11,223 bases of DNA from positions 1 to 11,223 of the forward strand of contig JACRCS010000161.1 of NCBI GenBank assembly GCA_016218905.1. The letters are read 5' to 3'. The position numbers were made by a program, and so were the translations under genes. The stretch comes from Deltaproteobacteria bacterium. GTDB lineage: Bacteria; Desulfobacterota_C; Deferrisomatia; Deferrisomatales; JACRMM01. The notes under the pieces are model-generated. The model was not told the origin of the DNA. It saw only the letters and a program-made list of their open reading frames with translations, and ran no database searches. Below, in pieces: positions 1-7,307 of the stretch (position 1 is the stretch's first letter; each line of letters opens with the position of its first letter).

Positions 1-959
1 CCCATGGCCCCCATGATCGCCATGACGATGAGGGGGTTTCCCACCAGGACGAAGACCGAGAGCAGGACGGCCGGCCCCAGTTGGGCTCCGAGGGTCGAGA
101 AGTCGAGGCGCGCGCCCAGGTCCAGGAAGAAGAACAAGAGCAGGAAGTCGCGGAGGCCTACCAATCGCGACCCGATGGCCTCCCGGTAGGGCGTGGAGGC
201 AAGGGAGACTCCGGCCAGGAACGCACCGACCTCCCGGCTGAAGCCCAGCAGGTCGCCCGCCGCCGAGAGGAGAGCGGCCCAGGCGACCGCCGAGAGCACC
301 AGGAGCTCCGGGGAGCGGGCCAGGTGGTCGAGCAAGCGAGGCAGCACGAAGCGCATGAGAAAGGCCACCACGGCCAGCCAACCCAGCCCCTTCGCCGCCA
401 CCAGGAGCCCCACCCGCAGCAGCCCGCCCTCGGCGCTTCCGGCGCCCAACGCTGTCAGCCCCACGAGGGCCACCACGGCGGCGATGTCCTGCACGATGAG
501 GAAGCCCACGGCGATGCGGCCGTGGAGGGCGTCGATCTCCCGCTTGTCCGAGAGGAGCTTGACGATGATGATCGTGCTCGAGAAGGTCAGCGCCACGGCC
601 ACGTAGAGGGACTCCACGACTGCCATGCCCAGGGCTAGGGCGAGGAAGAACCCGAGGACCGACGTGAAGAGCACCTGGCCGAGGCCCGTGGCCAGGGCAA
701 CTCCACCCATGGTGCGGATGAGGTGCAGGTCCAGCTTGAGCCCCACGGCGAAGAGCAGGATCGAGATGCCCAACTCGGCGAGGAGCCGCACCGGCTCATG
801 GGCTGAGACCAGCGAGATGCCGGACGGGCCGACGAGGACCCCAACCGCGATGAACGCCACGAGGAGCGGCTGCCGCAGTCGGGTCGCCAGCGCACCCACC
901 GCGGCGCTCACGGCGAGGACGGCGGCGATCTCGTGGAAGTGGTTCTCGAAGCTCAGCAC
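1..959 (-). CDS. Kef-type (CPA2) monovalent cation/H+ antiporter, C-terminally partial
   Basis: Integral membrane antiporter that would exchange K+ or Na+ for H+ across the inner membrane. About 319 residues are visible in an unbroken minus-strand frame that leaves the window at base 1, so later helices and any RCK/TrkA tail are unseen. Family signatures from a GTG start at 959: LRQPLLVAFIAVGVLVGPSGI (residues about 28-48), LFAVGLKLD (69-77), LTFSSTIIIVKLL (124-136) and the ion-site motif QDIAAV (about 157-162). The rest alternates hydrophobic helices with short loops. The GTG overlaps the last codons of the upstream glycosyltransferase (its TGA is at 955-953), which implies translational coupling. 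There is no strong Shine-Dalgarno, and the same frame stays open further upstream, so the start could lie slightly earlier. The family is clear; the ion cannot be told from sequence. Confidence 0.9.
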   Translation of the reverse strand, partial: MLSFENHFHEIAAVLAVSAAVGALATRLRQPLLVAFIAVGVLVGPSGISLVSAHEPVRLLAELGISILLFAVGLKLDLHLIRTMGGVALATGLGQVLFTSVLGFFLALALGMAVVESLYVAVALTFSSTIIIVKLLSDKREIDALHGRIAVGFLIVQDIAAVVALVGLTALGAGSAEGGLLRVGLLVAAKGLGWLAVVAFLMRFVLPRLLDHLARSPELLVLSAVAWAALLSAAGDLLGFSREVGAFLAGVSLASTPYREAIGSRLVGLRDFLLLFFFLDLGARLDFSTLGAQLGPAVLLSVFVLVGNPLIVMAIMGAM

Positions 960-2323
960 CCTGCAACCACCGTGGGCCGTGGATCCACCGAGGGGACCCT
1001 GGCCTGACCTGGCACCCCCCCGGGCCCTCCTGGTGCAGCGAACGGCACTCGCGTCGACGTCCCGAAGAAGTCGTCCCCGCTCCACTGCTCCCGCAAGCGG
1101 TCCTTGTGCTCCTCGAACGCTCTCGCGTTCTCTTCAACGAGTGCCTCCAACCCGGTGGCGTCCAGCCCTGCCGCCTGGCTGCAAACGGAGGCGACCCGCG
1201 CCAAGCACAAGGGTGCCATCGCGGAGAGCATCCGCAACCCGTGTGTCGGCGCACGTCGGTGGACGCTGGCGAGTTCATACAGCAGCCTGGCCCAGATGGA
1301 CGAGGGCAGGTGGAACGTAGAAGGCGGGACCTCGTCGAGACGCTCCACAGCCTGCCACAGGTCCTCCGAGAACGAGGCGCGCCAAAGAGGGCGGAAGCGC
1401 CGCAGACCCTCCTGAAACTCTCGCGCCAACCAGGGGAGGTCGATGCAGGGGGCCTCCGTCTCCTCGGGTTCCGCCTCCCCAAAGGTGAGCACCGGCTCGC
1501 TCCCGCGAACCGCTTCCCAGTGCGCCGCGTGCTCCTCCATGAGGAGGAAGAGTGCGCCGCACACCCGAGCGAACTCGTCGGCGAGGAATGCAGCGTCCGC
1601 CTTTCTCCGCAGCCGCTTCCCCCCCACATGCGCCTGGCAGACGCTCGCGCCGGAGATGAGCGCCTGGGTCGTCATCCAGAGGTCCGGAGCCAGACCGGCC
1701 GCGTCAGTCTTCGAGAAACCGCATGCCAGGTATTGCCGGACGAGGCGGGCCGCGAAGGCGAGATCGCCTCCGGTCGGCTGTCGGAGCCTCTTGCCGTAGA
1801 GGGCGCGGGTGAGCGGGTAGGCCACGTCGTTCGCTTCCGTGTGGGTGCAGCCGCCGTGGGGGTACACCGAGGCCACGAGGTCTTGTCCCTTCTCCAGGAC
1901 CGGGTCGAGCAGTCGCTTCACCCACGCCGAATCGTTGCTCCAGAGGTCAGGGACCGCGACGGCGCAGGCCTTGACCCCGAGCCGCTCGGCGGCTTCCAAG
2001 ATCGCCCAGAATGCAGACGCCTGTCCCGGCGTCCCTCGGCAGGCGTTCGCGAGCTTCTCCTGCCACCGCAGGGTCGGGCAGAGCATGGCCACGTCCTGCG
2101 TGTCATCGGTGGATCCGGCGTCGGAGACCAGAATGACCGACCGGTAGGCCGGATAGTGCTCGAAGAGCCCCCCGGAGATCCTTTGGATCACGTGCGCGAT
2201 GGTCTGCTCGTGATTGCAGCTGGGTATCCCCACGAGGAGATCGGCCTCGCGGATCTGCTCCAGCCGCAGCTGCACATAGGGGCGAAGCGCTGTGTCGTGA
2301 GTCCTTTTCACGTGTGACCTCAT
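953..2323 (-). CDS. GT-A family glycosyltransferase, glucosyl-/mannosylglycerate synthase-like
   Basis: A 456-residue predicted cytoplasmic glycosyltransferase. The N-terminal GT-A region shows LLVGIPSCNHEQTIAHVI (29-46) and SDAGSTDDT (67-75), the nucleotide-sugar binding part. Then come a VPDLWSND segment (124-131) where relatives carry an acidic DxD-type metal site, the hallmark VAYPLTRALYG...RQPTGGDLAF (167-190), and DLWMTT (214-219). A long helical C-terminal half follows. The pattern resembles proteins annotated near GT78/GT81 enzymes, which join a hexose from an NDP-sugar to glycerate or phosphoglycerate to make anionic compatible solutes. The first acidic residue of the DxD motif appears replaced by Val. 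ATG 2323 has an AGGA about 8 bases upstream. It overlaps the downstream antiporter gene. Its position among K+ and Na+ transporters fits osmoadaptation, but donor and acceptor are inferred, not shown. Confidence 0.85.
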   Translation of the reverse strand: MRSHVKRTHDTALRPYVQLRLEQIREADLLVGIPSCNHEQTIAHVIQRISGGLFEHYPAYRSVILVSDAGSTDDTQDVAMLCPTLRWQEKLANACRGTPGQASAFWAILEAAERLGVKACAVAVPDLWSNDSAWVKRLLDPVLEKGQDLVASVYPHGGCTHTEANDVAYPLTRALYGKRLRQPTGGDLAFAARLVRQYLACGFSKTDAAGLAPDLWMTTQALISGASVCQAHVGGKRLRRKADAAFLADEFARVCGALFLLMEEHAAHWEAVRGSEPVLTFGEAEPEETEAPCIDLPWLAREFQEGLRRFRPLWRASFSEDLWQAVERLDEVPPSTFHLPSSIWARLLYELASVHRRAPTHGLRMLSAMAPLCLARVASVCSQAAGLDATGLEALVEENARAFEEHKDRLREQWSGDDFFGTSTRVPFAAPGGPGGVPGQARVPSVDPRPTVVAGC

Positions 2324-2398
2324 GCCGGTCCTGGCCGAGCCGGCCGGCCGTCTCGTGTCGTGGTTTCGGCGCCTCGGGGCGAGCCCCGGCGGGACCTC

Positions 2399-3078
2399 TC
2401 AGGGGATTCGTCGCAGCCCGACCGCCCTTCCCGTGACGAAGGCGACCGCCGCCGCCGCGATACTGAGAATGGCCCCCATCTTGGCCTGGCCCCGGAGGAC
2501 CGGGTCGGTGAAGGCCTCCCCTGCAATGAAGAGGGCCACGGTAAACCCGTTCCCGCGGTCATCCCCATGACGAGCAGGGCTCTCTTTCTCACGCCGGTGG
2601 GCAGAGGGAATCCCAGGGCGACGGCCAGAAGGCCGAAAGCGAAGATCCCCGCGGTCTTGCCCACCAGGAGGGCCGTGAACACGAGCCAAGTCCCTTCGCC
2701 GACCTCCGCGAACCGGACGCCGGCGTTGGCCAGCCCAAAGAGGAAGAGACCGAAGTCGACGATCACCTTCCACTCGTGCTCAAACCGCGCCAGCGTCGAG
2801 TACTCCTCGGGATCCTGTTCAAAGAGGTGTGTGTTGCTCGCGAGGCGGGTGAGGGAGAAAGGGCACGACAAACACGAGCGCCAGCGACGGGTGGAGTCGA
2901 GCGTGAAAGAGGCCGGCCCAACTCGGCACGCCTCCGAGCAGGAGATAGGCCCAGTAGCTGCGCACCCGCCGGCGATGGAGGGCGAAGGCGGCACCGTGTT
3001 GGTCCATGCGAGCGCAACGACCACGCCGGCGATCAGGGGCACGGAAGATTCGCGAAGGAGGTTGAGCCTCTGCTTCAC
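2399..3078 (-). pseudogene. nhaA: nhaA Na+/H+ antiporter pseudogene (internal deletion plus frame breaks)
   Basis: Remains of an NhaA antiporter, read 3078 to 2399 in three pieces. A GTG start gives LRESSVPLIAGVVVALAW, the usual first helix. The frame then jumps near 3000 straight to RRRVRSYWAYLLLGGVPSWAGL and LHPSLALVFVVPFLPHP (to about 2845), which in intact NhaA lies past the middle. Roughly 200 residues are missing, including the helix carrying the Asp-Asp ion-binding pair. A second break near 2830-2840 leads to FEHEWKVIVDFGLFLFGLANAGVRFAEVG and LLVGKTAGIFAFG, which keeps the conserved Lys. A third break at about 2549/2550 looks like one lost base in the codon following MTAG; after it the original frame reads GFTVALFIAGEAFTDP and stops at 2399. 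It cannot make a working antiporter as written. An assembly error is possible, but the loss of a large central segment argues for real decay. Confidence 0.9.
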
Positions 3079-3142
3079 GGGTTCGAACCTGTAGGGGAAG
3101 TGCGAGGACGGGAAGCCTGCGCGGCGTTCGGCCCGAGCGAAG

Positions 3143-3484
3143 CTACCCCATCAGATGAGCGGCACCCCAGACGACCAGGGCCACCCCAACGAGGATCGCC
3201 GCGTAGCGCCCCCAGTCCCGAAGGGTGGCCGAAACACCGTTGGCCGTCCTCCCTCCGAGGTAACGAATGTCGGCATAGCGGACGGCCAACGAGGCCGCCA
3301 CGACGAGCCAGTACCCCAGGTCCAGTCCCGAGAGGGCTCCGGGGCTCTTGGAGAAGATTCCGGCGGCGAGGAAGAAGAGCAGAACGTTGCCGGCCGCCAT
3401 CCAGAAGAGGCGCGCCAGGCAACCGGAGAAGGAATCGACGCGTTGGGGCGCTGTTTCGGGAAGACGGGGTTCTCGTGCGGACAA
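3143..3484 (-). CDS. Small conserved membrane protein, about three helices, unknown function
   Basis: A 113-residue protein when started at TTG 3484, which is preceded by a perfect GGAGG six bases upstream (3495-3491). The same frame runs open to ATG 3604, but that extension is rich in Arg, Ser and Pro and has no good ribosome binding site. Hydrophobic stretches are FWMAAGNVLLFFLAAGIF (about 33-50), LGYWLVVAASLAV (about 61-73) and YAAILVGVALVVWGAAHLM near the C-terminus. The motif RYADIRYLGGRTANG between helices 2 and 3 looks like a conserved family signature; I recall similar small hypothetical membrane proteins but cannot assign a function. It lies 64 bp upstream of the nhaA remnant in the same direction, so it may head that transcription unit. 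Confidence 0.75.
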   Translation of the reverse strand: MSAREPRLPETAPQRVDSFSGCLARLFWMAAGNVLLFFLAAGIFSKSPGALSGLDLGYWLVVAASLAVRYADIRYLGGRTANGVSATLRDWGRYAAILVGVALVVWGAAHLMG

Positions 3485-3729
3485 GGCGTGCCTCCGGCTG
3501 CTGCGGGATGACGACGCTCCCGCGAGCGGCAGCCGGATGGCGGCCCGACCATCCGAGATGACCTGTGGGCCCGGGACGGGTCCACACCCATGATCACAGC
3601 CCAAAGCTGACCCGACGTGCGGAGCATCCGCGCTGTTGGGCCGCGCCGAAGACCGTACGAGGTTCCGGCGGCTTTGTCAATGCGAGGCACTCCTACGCGC
3701 CGGGCACTCTTGTGCTCCCCACTGCAATC

Positions 3730-3747
3730 CGCAACGCCCGAACCAGC
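3730..3747 (-). promoter_or_regulatory. Weak candidate sigma-54 (-24/-12) promoter toward the antiporter unit
   Basis: On the minus strand the sequence reads CTGGTTCGGGCGTTGCGG. It has the required GG and GC ten bases apart (GG at 3744-3743, GC at 3732-3731). It matches about 10 of 13 consensus positions of YTGGCACG-N4-TTGCW; the CA after GG and the final W are wrong. The predicted transcription start near 3719 would leave a 235-base leader before the TTG start at 3484. The trk palindromes lie over 350 bp upstream. Only suggestive. Confidence 0.3.
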
Positions 3748-3841
3748 CACCGCTTGTGCTTGATATCTTTCTCGACCCGCGGGGCGGCGTTGACACGCTC
3801 GCCCATCGCGCGGGCGCCGCCGCACGGCACGCCCTTGTCAA

Positions 3842-3952
3842 GACCTCACGAACCGCATCGCCGAGCACTTCCTGCGGTTCCGAAACGAGCTCGTGGCCCG
3901 GGAAACCGACCCGAAACCAGGGCGGCGGTGCCGCGCAATGCGGCGCGCGTAA
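3842..3952 (+). pseudogene. Possible remnant of a gene 3' end
   Basis: A 36-codon stretch reads DLTNRIAEHFLRFRNELVAR and onward to a stop at 3950-3952. Its third positions are almost all G or C and its composition is amphipathic-helix-like, unlike the Arg/Pro/Ser-rich translations around it. The frame has a stop at 3791-3793 and no start codon between there and the stretch, so it is not an intact gene. It may be the leftover C-terminus of a lost gene, or chance in GC-rich DNA. I do not recognise the family. Confidence 0.25.
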
Positions 3953-4077
3953 GGAGGCACGGGCGAAAGCGGCTGCTGGCCAGTTCTTGCTCTGCCTGTC
4001 TCGGCCGCTGACGACTGCTTTGCGGAGGGGGACTAAGCCGGCCAAGCCGGCGACGGAGGAGACTCTCCTGAGAACCC

Positions 4078-4122
4078 CTGCATCCTGCAAACCCTCGGTC
4101 CCGAGAATCTTGCACTTTGCAA
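4078..4122. promoter_or_regulatory. Tandem TTGCA-N3-TGCAA palindromes upstream of trk (putative activator sites)
   Basis: A perfect palindrome TTGCACTTTGCAA lies at 4110-4122 and a one-mismatch copy, CTGCATCCTGCAA, at 4078-4090. Their centres are 32 bp apart, close to three helical turns. Relative to the predicted start near 4201 they sit at about -85 and -117, the usual place for enhancer sites of NtrC-family sigma-54 activators. The same perfect palindrome occurs upstream of kdp at 8866-8878. The bound protein is unknown. Confidence 0.65.
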
Positions 4123-4173
4123 TCCAGAGATGCTCGACCGAGGCGAAACGCCGGCTGGCCGGAAGGAACCGGC

Positions 4174-4191
4174 GCGGCACGTGGATTGCTC
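4174..4191 (+). promoter_or_regulatory. Putative sigma-54 (-24/-12) promoter of the trk operon
   Basis: GCGGCACGTGGATTGCTC contains GGCACG-N4-TTGCT with GG (4176-4177) and GC (4188-4189) exactly ten bases apart. It matches about 11 of 13 positions of the YTGGCACG-N4-TTGCW consensus; only the two bases before GG differ. Transcription would start near 4201, giving a leader of about 98 bases to the trkA start at 4299. The tandem palindromes upstream support it. Confidence 0.65.
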
Positions 4192-4298
4192 CATGCAGCA
4201 GACTCCGAGGACCCCGGTTGGTCTCCCTCAACGGCCACCCGCTCCGCTGCGCAGAGGATTCCCGGAGGGTGCACTCGGTGACGGGGTTCGGAGAGCGC

Positions 4299-4943
4299 AT
4301 GAATGTCATGATCGTGGGGTGTGGCCGAGTCGGCGCCGAACTGGCGACGTCGCTTTCGATGGCCGGTTCGGACGTCGTTGTCGTCGATCGGGAGCCGGAG
4401 TCATTTCGGCGGCTCGGCTCGACGTTCAACGGCATCACTGCCACAGGGTATGGTTTCGACGAAGACCTCCTCAGAGAGGCCGGGATCGAACGCTGCGATG
4501 CCTTCGCGGCCGTCATGGACCGTGACAGCTCCAACATGATGGCAGCGGAGATTGCTTTGCGAATCTTCCGTGTCCCTCGCGTGGTGGCTCGGCTTTACGA
4601 TCAGGAGCGCGAACGGACGTTTCAGCAACTGGGGCTCGACTATGTCTGCGTCACGACCAGGGTGGCTCAGGCCCTCCTGGACAAGATGGTGGCAGGTCAC
4701 GGCCGCCACCTGACCACGCGCGGTGGCATCGAGCTGATCGAGTTTATCGCGGGGCGCGCGGTCGACACCAAGCGACTTGTCGACATCCAGATCCCTAATC
4801 AGTTCCGGGTGTGCCTGGTAACGAGGGATGGCTCTAGCTTCATCCCGTGGCGGGAGACCATCCTCAAGGAAGGAGACATCCTCCTCGCCGTCGTTCAGGA
4901 CGCCGCGTATCCAAAGGTTAAACCGTACATGCTGGAGCCATAA
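4299..4943 (+). CDS. trkA: TrkA/RCK potassium channel gating protein, first copy
   Basis: A 214-residue cytoplasmic regulatory subunit that binds nucleotide and gates the TrkH pore. It begins MNVMIVGCGRVG with the Rossmann GxGxxG at 7-12 and the ribose-binding acidic residue Asp30 at the end of strand 2 (VVVVD). An RCK_N domain runs to about residue 135 and a TrkA_C domain covers roughly 140-214. Classic E. coli TrkA is a tandem duplication of about 458 residues; here each half is its own gene. The frame is open back to 3636, but ATG 4299 starts exactly at the Rossmann fold and has GGAGAG at 4290-4295, so the long extension is rejected. The next gene starts 2 bp after its stop. Confidence 0.93.
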   Translation: MNVMIVGCGRVGAELATSLSMAGSDVVVVDREPESFRRLGSTFNGITATGYGFDEDLLREAGIERCDAFAAVMDRDSSNMMAAEIALRIFRVPRVVARLYDQERERTFQQLGLDYVCVTTRVAQALLDKMVAGHGRHLTTRGGIELIEFIAGRAVDTKRLVDIQIPNQFRVCLVTRDGSSFIPWRETILKEGDILLAVVQDAAYPKVKPYMLEP

Positions 4944-4945
4944 AG

Positions 4946-5599
4946 ATGTATGTCGTCATCAGCGGCGGTGGAAAGGTTGGTTCGTTCCTGGCCCATACGC
5001 TCGTGCGCAAGAACCACGACGTCGCCATCATTGAGAAACGCCCCGGCGTCCTCGCTCGCTTGGCGGAAGAGTTGCCGACCAAGGTGCTGCTCATCGAGGG
5101 CGACAGCTGCAACGTGGGGTACTTGGAGGAGGCGGGCGTTGCGCACGCCGATGCGTTGGCTGCGGTCACCGGCGAGGATGACGACAACCTGGTGACCTGC
5201 CAACTGGGCAAGACCAGCTACGGGGTTCCGCGCGTCATCGCCCGCGTCAACAGCCCCAAGAACGAGAGAGTCTTTCGAGCTTTTGGAATCGACGCGGTCT
5301 CTTCCACCTCGATCATCGGCCGTCGTATCGAGGAGGAAACGACTGTTGAGGACATCACTTGGCTGCACACCCTGAAGCAGAGCCGCTTGGCCATCGTAGA
5401 GATAGATCTGCACGAAGGACGCAGCCGGAAGGTGACGGATGTGCCGTTGCCTAGTCCGACAGTGCTGGTGGCGATTGTTCGAGGAGAGAAGGTCATCGTT
5501 CCAACCGGAGTGACGACGCTCGAGGGCGGAGACAGGGTGATTGCCATTACCCCTATCGGTCAGGAAGAGGACCTGCGCCGCACTCTTCAAGGAGGCTGA
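4946..5599 (+). CDS. trkA: TrkA/RCK potassium channel gating protein, second copy
   Basis: A 217-residue RCK protein with the same layout as its neighbour: GGGKVG at 7-12, acidic Glu30 (VAIIE), RCK_N to about 135 and a TrkA_C domain ending near RVIAITPIGQEEDL. It presumably pairs with the first copy, or forms homomeric rings, to gate TrkH. Glu30 here against Asp30 in the first copy may mean different nucleotide preference in the two subunits (inference). GGAG at 4934-4937, inside the end of the first trkA, serves ATG 4946 at eight bases, consistent with tight coupling. Confidence 0.93.
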   Translation: MYVVISGGGKVGSFLAHTLVRKNHDVAIIEKRPGVLARLAEELPTKVLLIEGDSCNVGYLEEAGVAHADALAAVTGEDDDNLVTCQLGKTSYGVPRVIARVNSPKNERVFRAFGIDAVSSTSIIGRRIEEETTVEDITWLHTLKQSRLAIVEIDLHEGRSRKVTDVPLPSPTVLVAIVRGEKVIVPTGVTTLEGGDRVIAITPIGQEEDLRRTLQGG

Positions 5600-5601
5600 G
5601 C

Positions 5602-5769
5602 ATGCGAACGGCAAGAGATCGGGTCGGCAGCACGTCCGACCATCTGGACGTGAAGAACGGTGCGAACTACGTGCGCTACGCGACCGGAATGGCTGTCGAG
5701 GTGTCCGCGGTCGCCACACTCATGGGGATCGGCTTCCTGATTTCGGTCCTGGCCGTCTGGGTCGGATGA
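5602..5769 (+). CDS. 55-residue single-span membrane protein in the trk operon
   Basis: Short gene with a strong GGAGG (5591-5595) six bases before ATG 5602, beginning 2 bp after the second trkA stop. The first 30 residues are polar with a basic start (MRTARDR). Residues about 32-54 form one hydrophobic helix, VEVSAVATLMGIGFLISVLAVWVG, ending at TGA 5767-5769. The operon position between the gating subunits and the TrkH pore, the spacing and the good ribosome binding site all argue that it is translated. I do not recognise a family. It may be a small accessory subunit of the channel, as KdpF is for Kdp, but that is an inference. Confidence 0.75.
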   Translation: MRTARDRVGSTSDHLDVKNGANYVRYATGMAVEVSAVATLMGIGFLISVLAVWVG

Positions 5770-5803
5770 CGATTCTTCCCGGCAACCCGGGATCGGTCCG
5801 AGC

Positions 5804-7306
5804 GTGATCCTCCGGCCCCGCCTCAGCGATTTCAAGGTCGTCGGCCTCCATACGGGCAAGATCGTCACCGTTCTGGGGCTGCTCATGGCCATCCCGCTCG
5901 TGACTTCTGTGGTCTTTGGGGAATGGAGCGCCGCCGTCGATTTCCTCATCGGCATTGCCGCTTGCTTGGTCGTTGGCCTCGGACTGGAGGTTCTGTGCCA
6001 GACGACGCGCGACCTCCTCTGGATGCACGGCCTTGTCACCGCCGCTTTCTCGTGGTTGGTGGCCACGGTGCTTGGCGCGATCCCGCATTGGCTCTCCGGG
6101 CACTTCGGCTCCTACTTGGACGCCTTGTTCGACGTCATGAGCGGGTACACCACGACCGGGCTCTATCTCCTCCAAGATCTGGACCATGTCGGCCACGGGC
6201 TCAACATGTACCGCCTCCTGCTGACGTTCGCCGGCGGCCAGGGCATTATCGTCATTGCTCTGACGTTTCTCGTGCGGGGGACGGCCGGTGCCTACAAGAT
6301 GTATGTCGGGGAAGGCAAGGACGAGCGGCTTATGCCCAACGTGGTTCAGACGGCGAGGGCCATCTGGCTCGTGTCCCTCGGGTATCTGGCAGTCGGATCG
6401 TTGGCGCTTTGGATCACAGTGATGCTGTTGGGTCAGGGACCTGTTCGCGGCTTTCTGCACGCTGTGTGGTTCTTCATGAGCGCCTGGTCCACCGGCGGAT
6501 TTGCCCCGCAGTCCTACAACGCCATCTATTATCACTCCCTCGCCTTTGAGATCCTGACCGCTGTTATCTTCACCGTCGGATCCTTCAACTTCGCGCTGCA
6601 TTGGGCGGTGTGGACGGGCAACCGCGTGGAAATCCGGAAGAACATCGAGATCATTTCGTTCTTTGCAACACTGACGGTCGCCATGGTCATCGCGACGACA
6701 GGACTGATGCAGCTTCGCGTGTATCCCGACGCGGTGGCCTTGTTCCGGAAGATGTTCTATCAGGTAGCGAGCGCTCACACCACAACCGGACTGGGCACCT
6801 TCTACTCCCGCACGTTCGTCCGCCAATGGGGCCCTCTCGCGATGCTTGGGATTACCCTGGCCATGGCGATCGGCGCGAGTGCTTGCTCCACAGCAGGGGG
6901 GTTCAAGGGCATTCGCCTGGGAATCATCGTTAAGGCCATGACGCGAGAAATCCGGCGCATGGTGTCTCCCGAGTGCGCCATGGTCATCGAGAAGTGGCAC
7001 CACCTGACCACTCGGGTTCTCGACGACTCCACCATCCGGGCCGCCTGCCTGATCGTGCTGTCCTACGTCGGCATCTACAGCCTGGGGACCGTCGTCGGCG
7101 TCTACTATGGCTACGATCTTCCCTCGGCGCTGTTCGACGGCGTTTCGGCTGGCTCCAACACTGGCCTTTCGTGCGGTGTCACGGCGCCCACGATGCCCAC
7201 GCTATTGAAGATCGTCTACTTCTTCGAGATGTGGGCCGGACGGCTCGAGTTTACAGCGCTCTTCGCCTTGGGCGGATACATCGTCGCCCTGTTCCGGGGC
7301 CGGTAG
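5804..7306 (+). CDS. trkH: TrkH/KtrB-type potassium uptake channel subunit
   Basis: A 500-residue K+-translocating pore of the inner membrane, gated by TrkA. All four pore-loop filter segments of the superfamily are visible, each with its key Gly: SGYTTTGL (113-120), SAWSTGGF (226-233), SAHTTTGLG (323-331) and SAGSNTGLS (448-456). The gating-loop region GASACSTAGGFKGIR (357-371) and GRLEFTALF (479-487) are also typical. The start is GTG 5804, the only start before the conserved RPRLSDFKVVG segment; no strong Shine-Dalgarno is visible. It lies 34 bp after the small membrane gene, and the exported protein gene starts one base after its stop. The length is normal for the family. Confidence 0.95.
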   Translation: MILRPRLSDFKVVGLHTGKIVTVLGLLMAIPLVTSVVFGEWSAAVDFLIGIAACLVVGLGLEVLCQTTRDLLWMHGLVTAAFSWLVATVLGAIPHWLSGHFGSYLDALFDVMSGYTTTGLYLLQDLDHVGHGLNMYRLLLTFAGGQGIIVIALTFLVRGTAGAYKMYVGEGKDERLMPNVVQTARAIWLVSLGYLAVGSLALWITVMLLGQGPVRGFLHAVWFFMSAWSTGGFAPQSYNAIYYHSLAFEILTAVIFTVGSFNFALHWAVWTGNRVEIRKNIEIISFFATLTVAMVIATTGLMQLRVYPDAVALFRKMFYQVASAHTTTGLGTFYSRTFVRQWGPLAMLGITLAMAIGASACSTAGGFKGIRLGIIVKAMTREIRRMVSPECAMVIEKWHHLTTRVLDDSTIRAACLIVLSYVGIYSLGTVVGVYYGYDLPSALFDGVSAGSNTGLSCGVTAPTMPTLLKIVYFFEMWAGRLEFTALFALGGYIVALFRGR

Positions 7307-7307
7307 C

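Larger units (their letters stand above)
3485..4077. other. Intergenic region between divergent antiporter and trk units
   Basis: About 600 bases with no convincing intact gene. Frames that run through it (for instance the one reaching into trkA from 3636) encode Arg/Pro/Ser-rich sequence without domain-like features. It holds a weak minus-strand -24/-12 candidate (3730-3747) and a short coding-like remnant (3842-3952). A short inverted repeat GCCGC-N5-GCGGC also lies in the stretch near 3930-3945. No tRNA-like or riboswitch-like structure was recognised. The regulatory elements for trk begin at 4078. Confidence 0.55.

Noticed and set aside
1106..2317. 403-codon plus-strand frame opposite the glycosyltransferase
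   Set aside because: Arg/Glu/Pro-rich shadow with no ribosome binding site or recognisable fold.
2320..2323. ATGA overlap between the nhaA-frame ORF and the glycosyltransferase
   Set aside because: The ORF ending at 2320 is out of frame with true NhaA after the break near 2549; the real NhaA end is at 2399, so the overlap is accidental.
4108..4126. Minus-strand -24/-12 element overlapping the trk palindrome
   Set aside because: GG-N10-GC spacing exists, but only about 9 of 13 positions match and the bases coincide with the palindrome, which explains them better.
3636..4298. 221-residue N-terminal extension of the first TrkA
   Set aside because: The Rossmann motif starts at ATG 4299 with a good ribosome binding site. 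The extension has non-coding composition and would run across the promoter and palindromes.
5766..5807. 13-codon ORF between the 55-residue gene and trkH
   Set aside because: It overlaps the previous stop by ATGA and ends inside the trkH start. It is too short and featureless to call, though it might couple translation.
5720..7003. 427-codon minus-strand frame opposite trkH
   Set aside because: Low-complexity polar translation; the plus strand encodes all four TrkH filter motifs.
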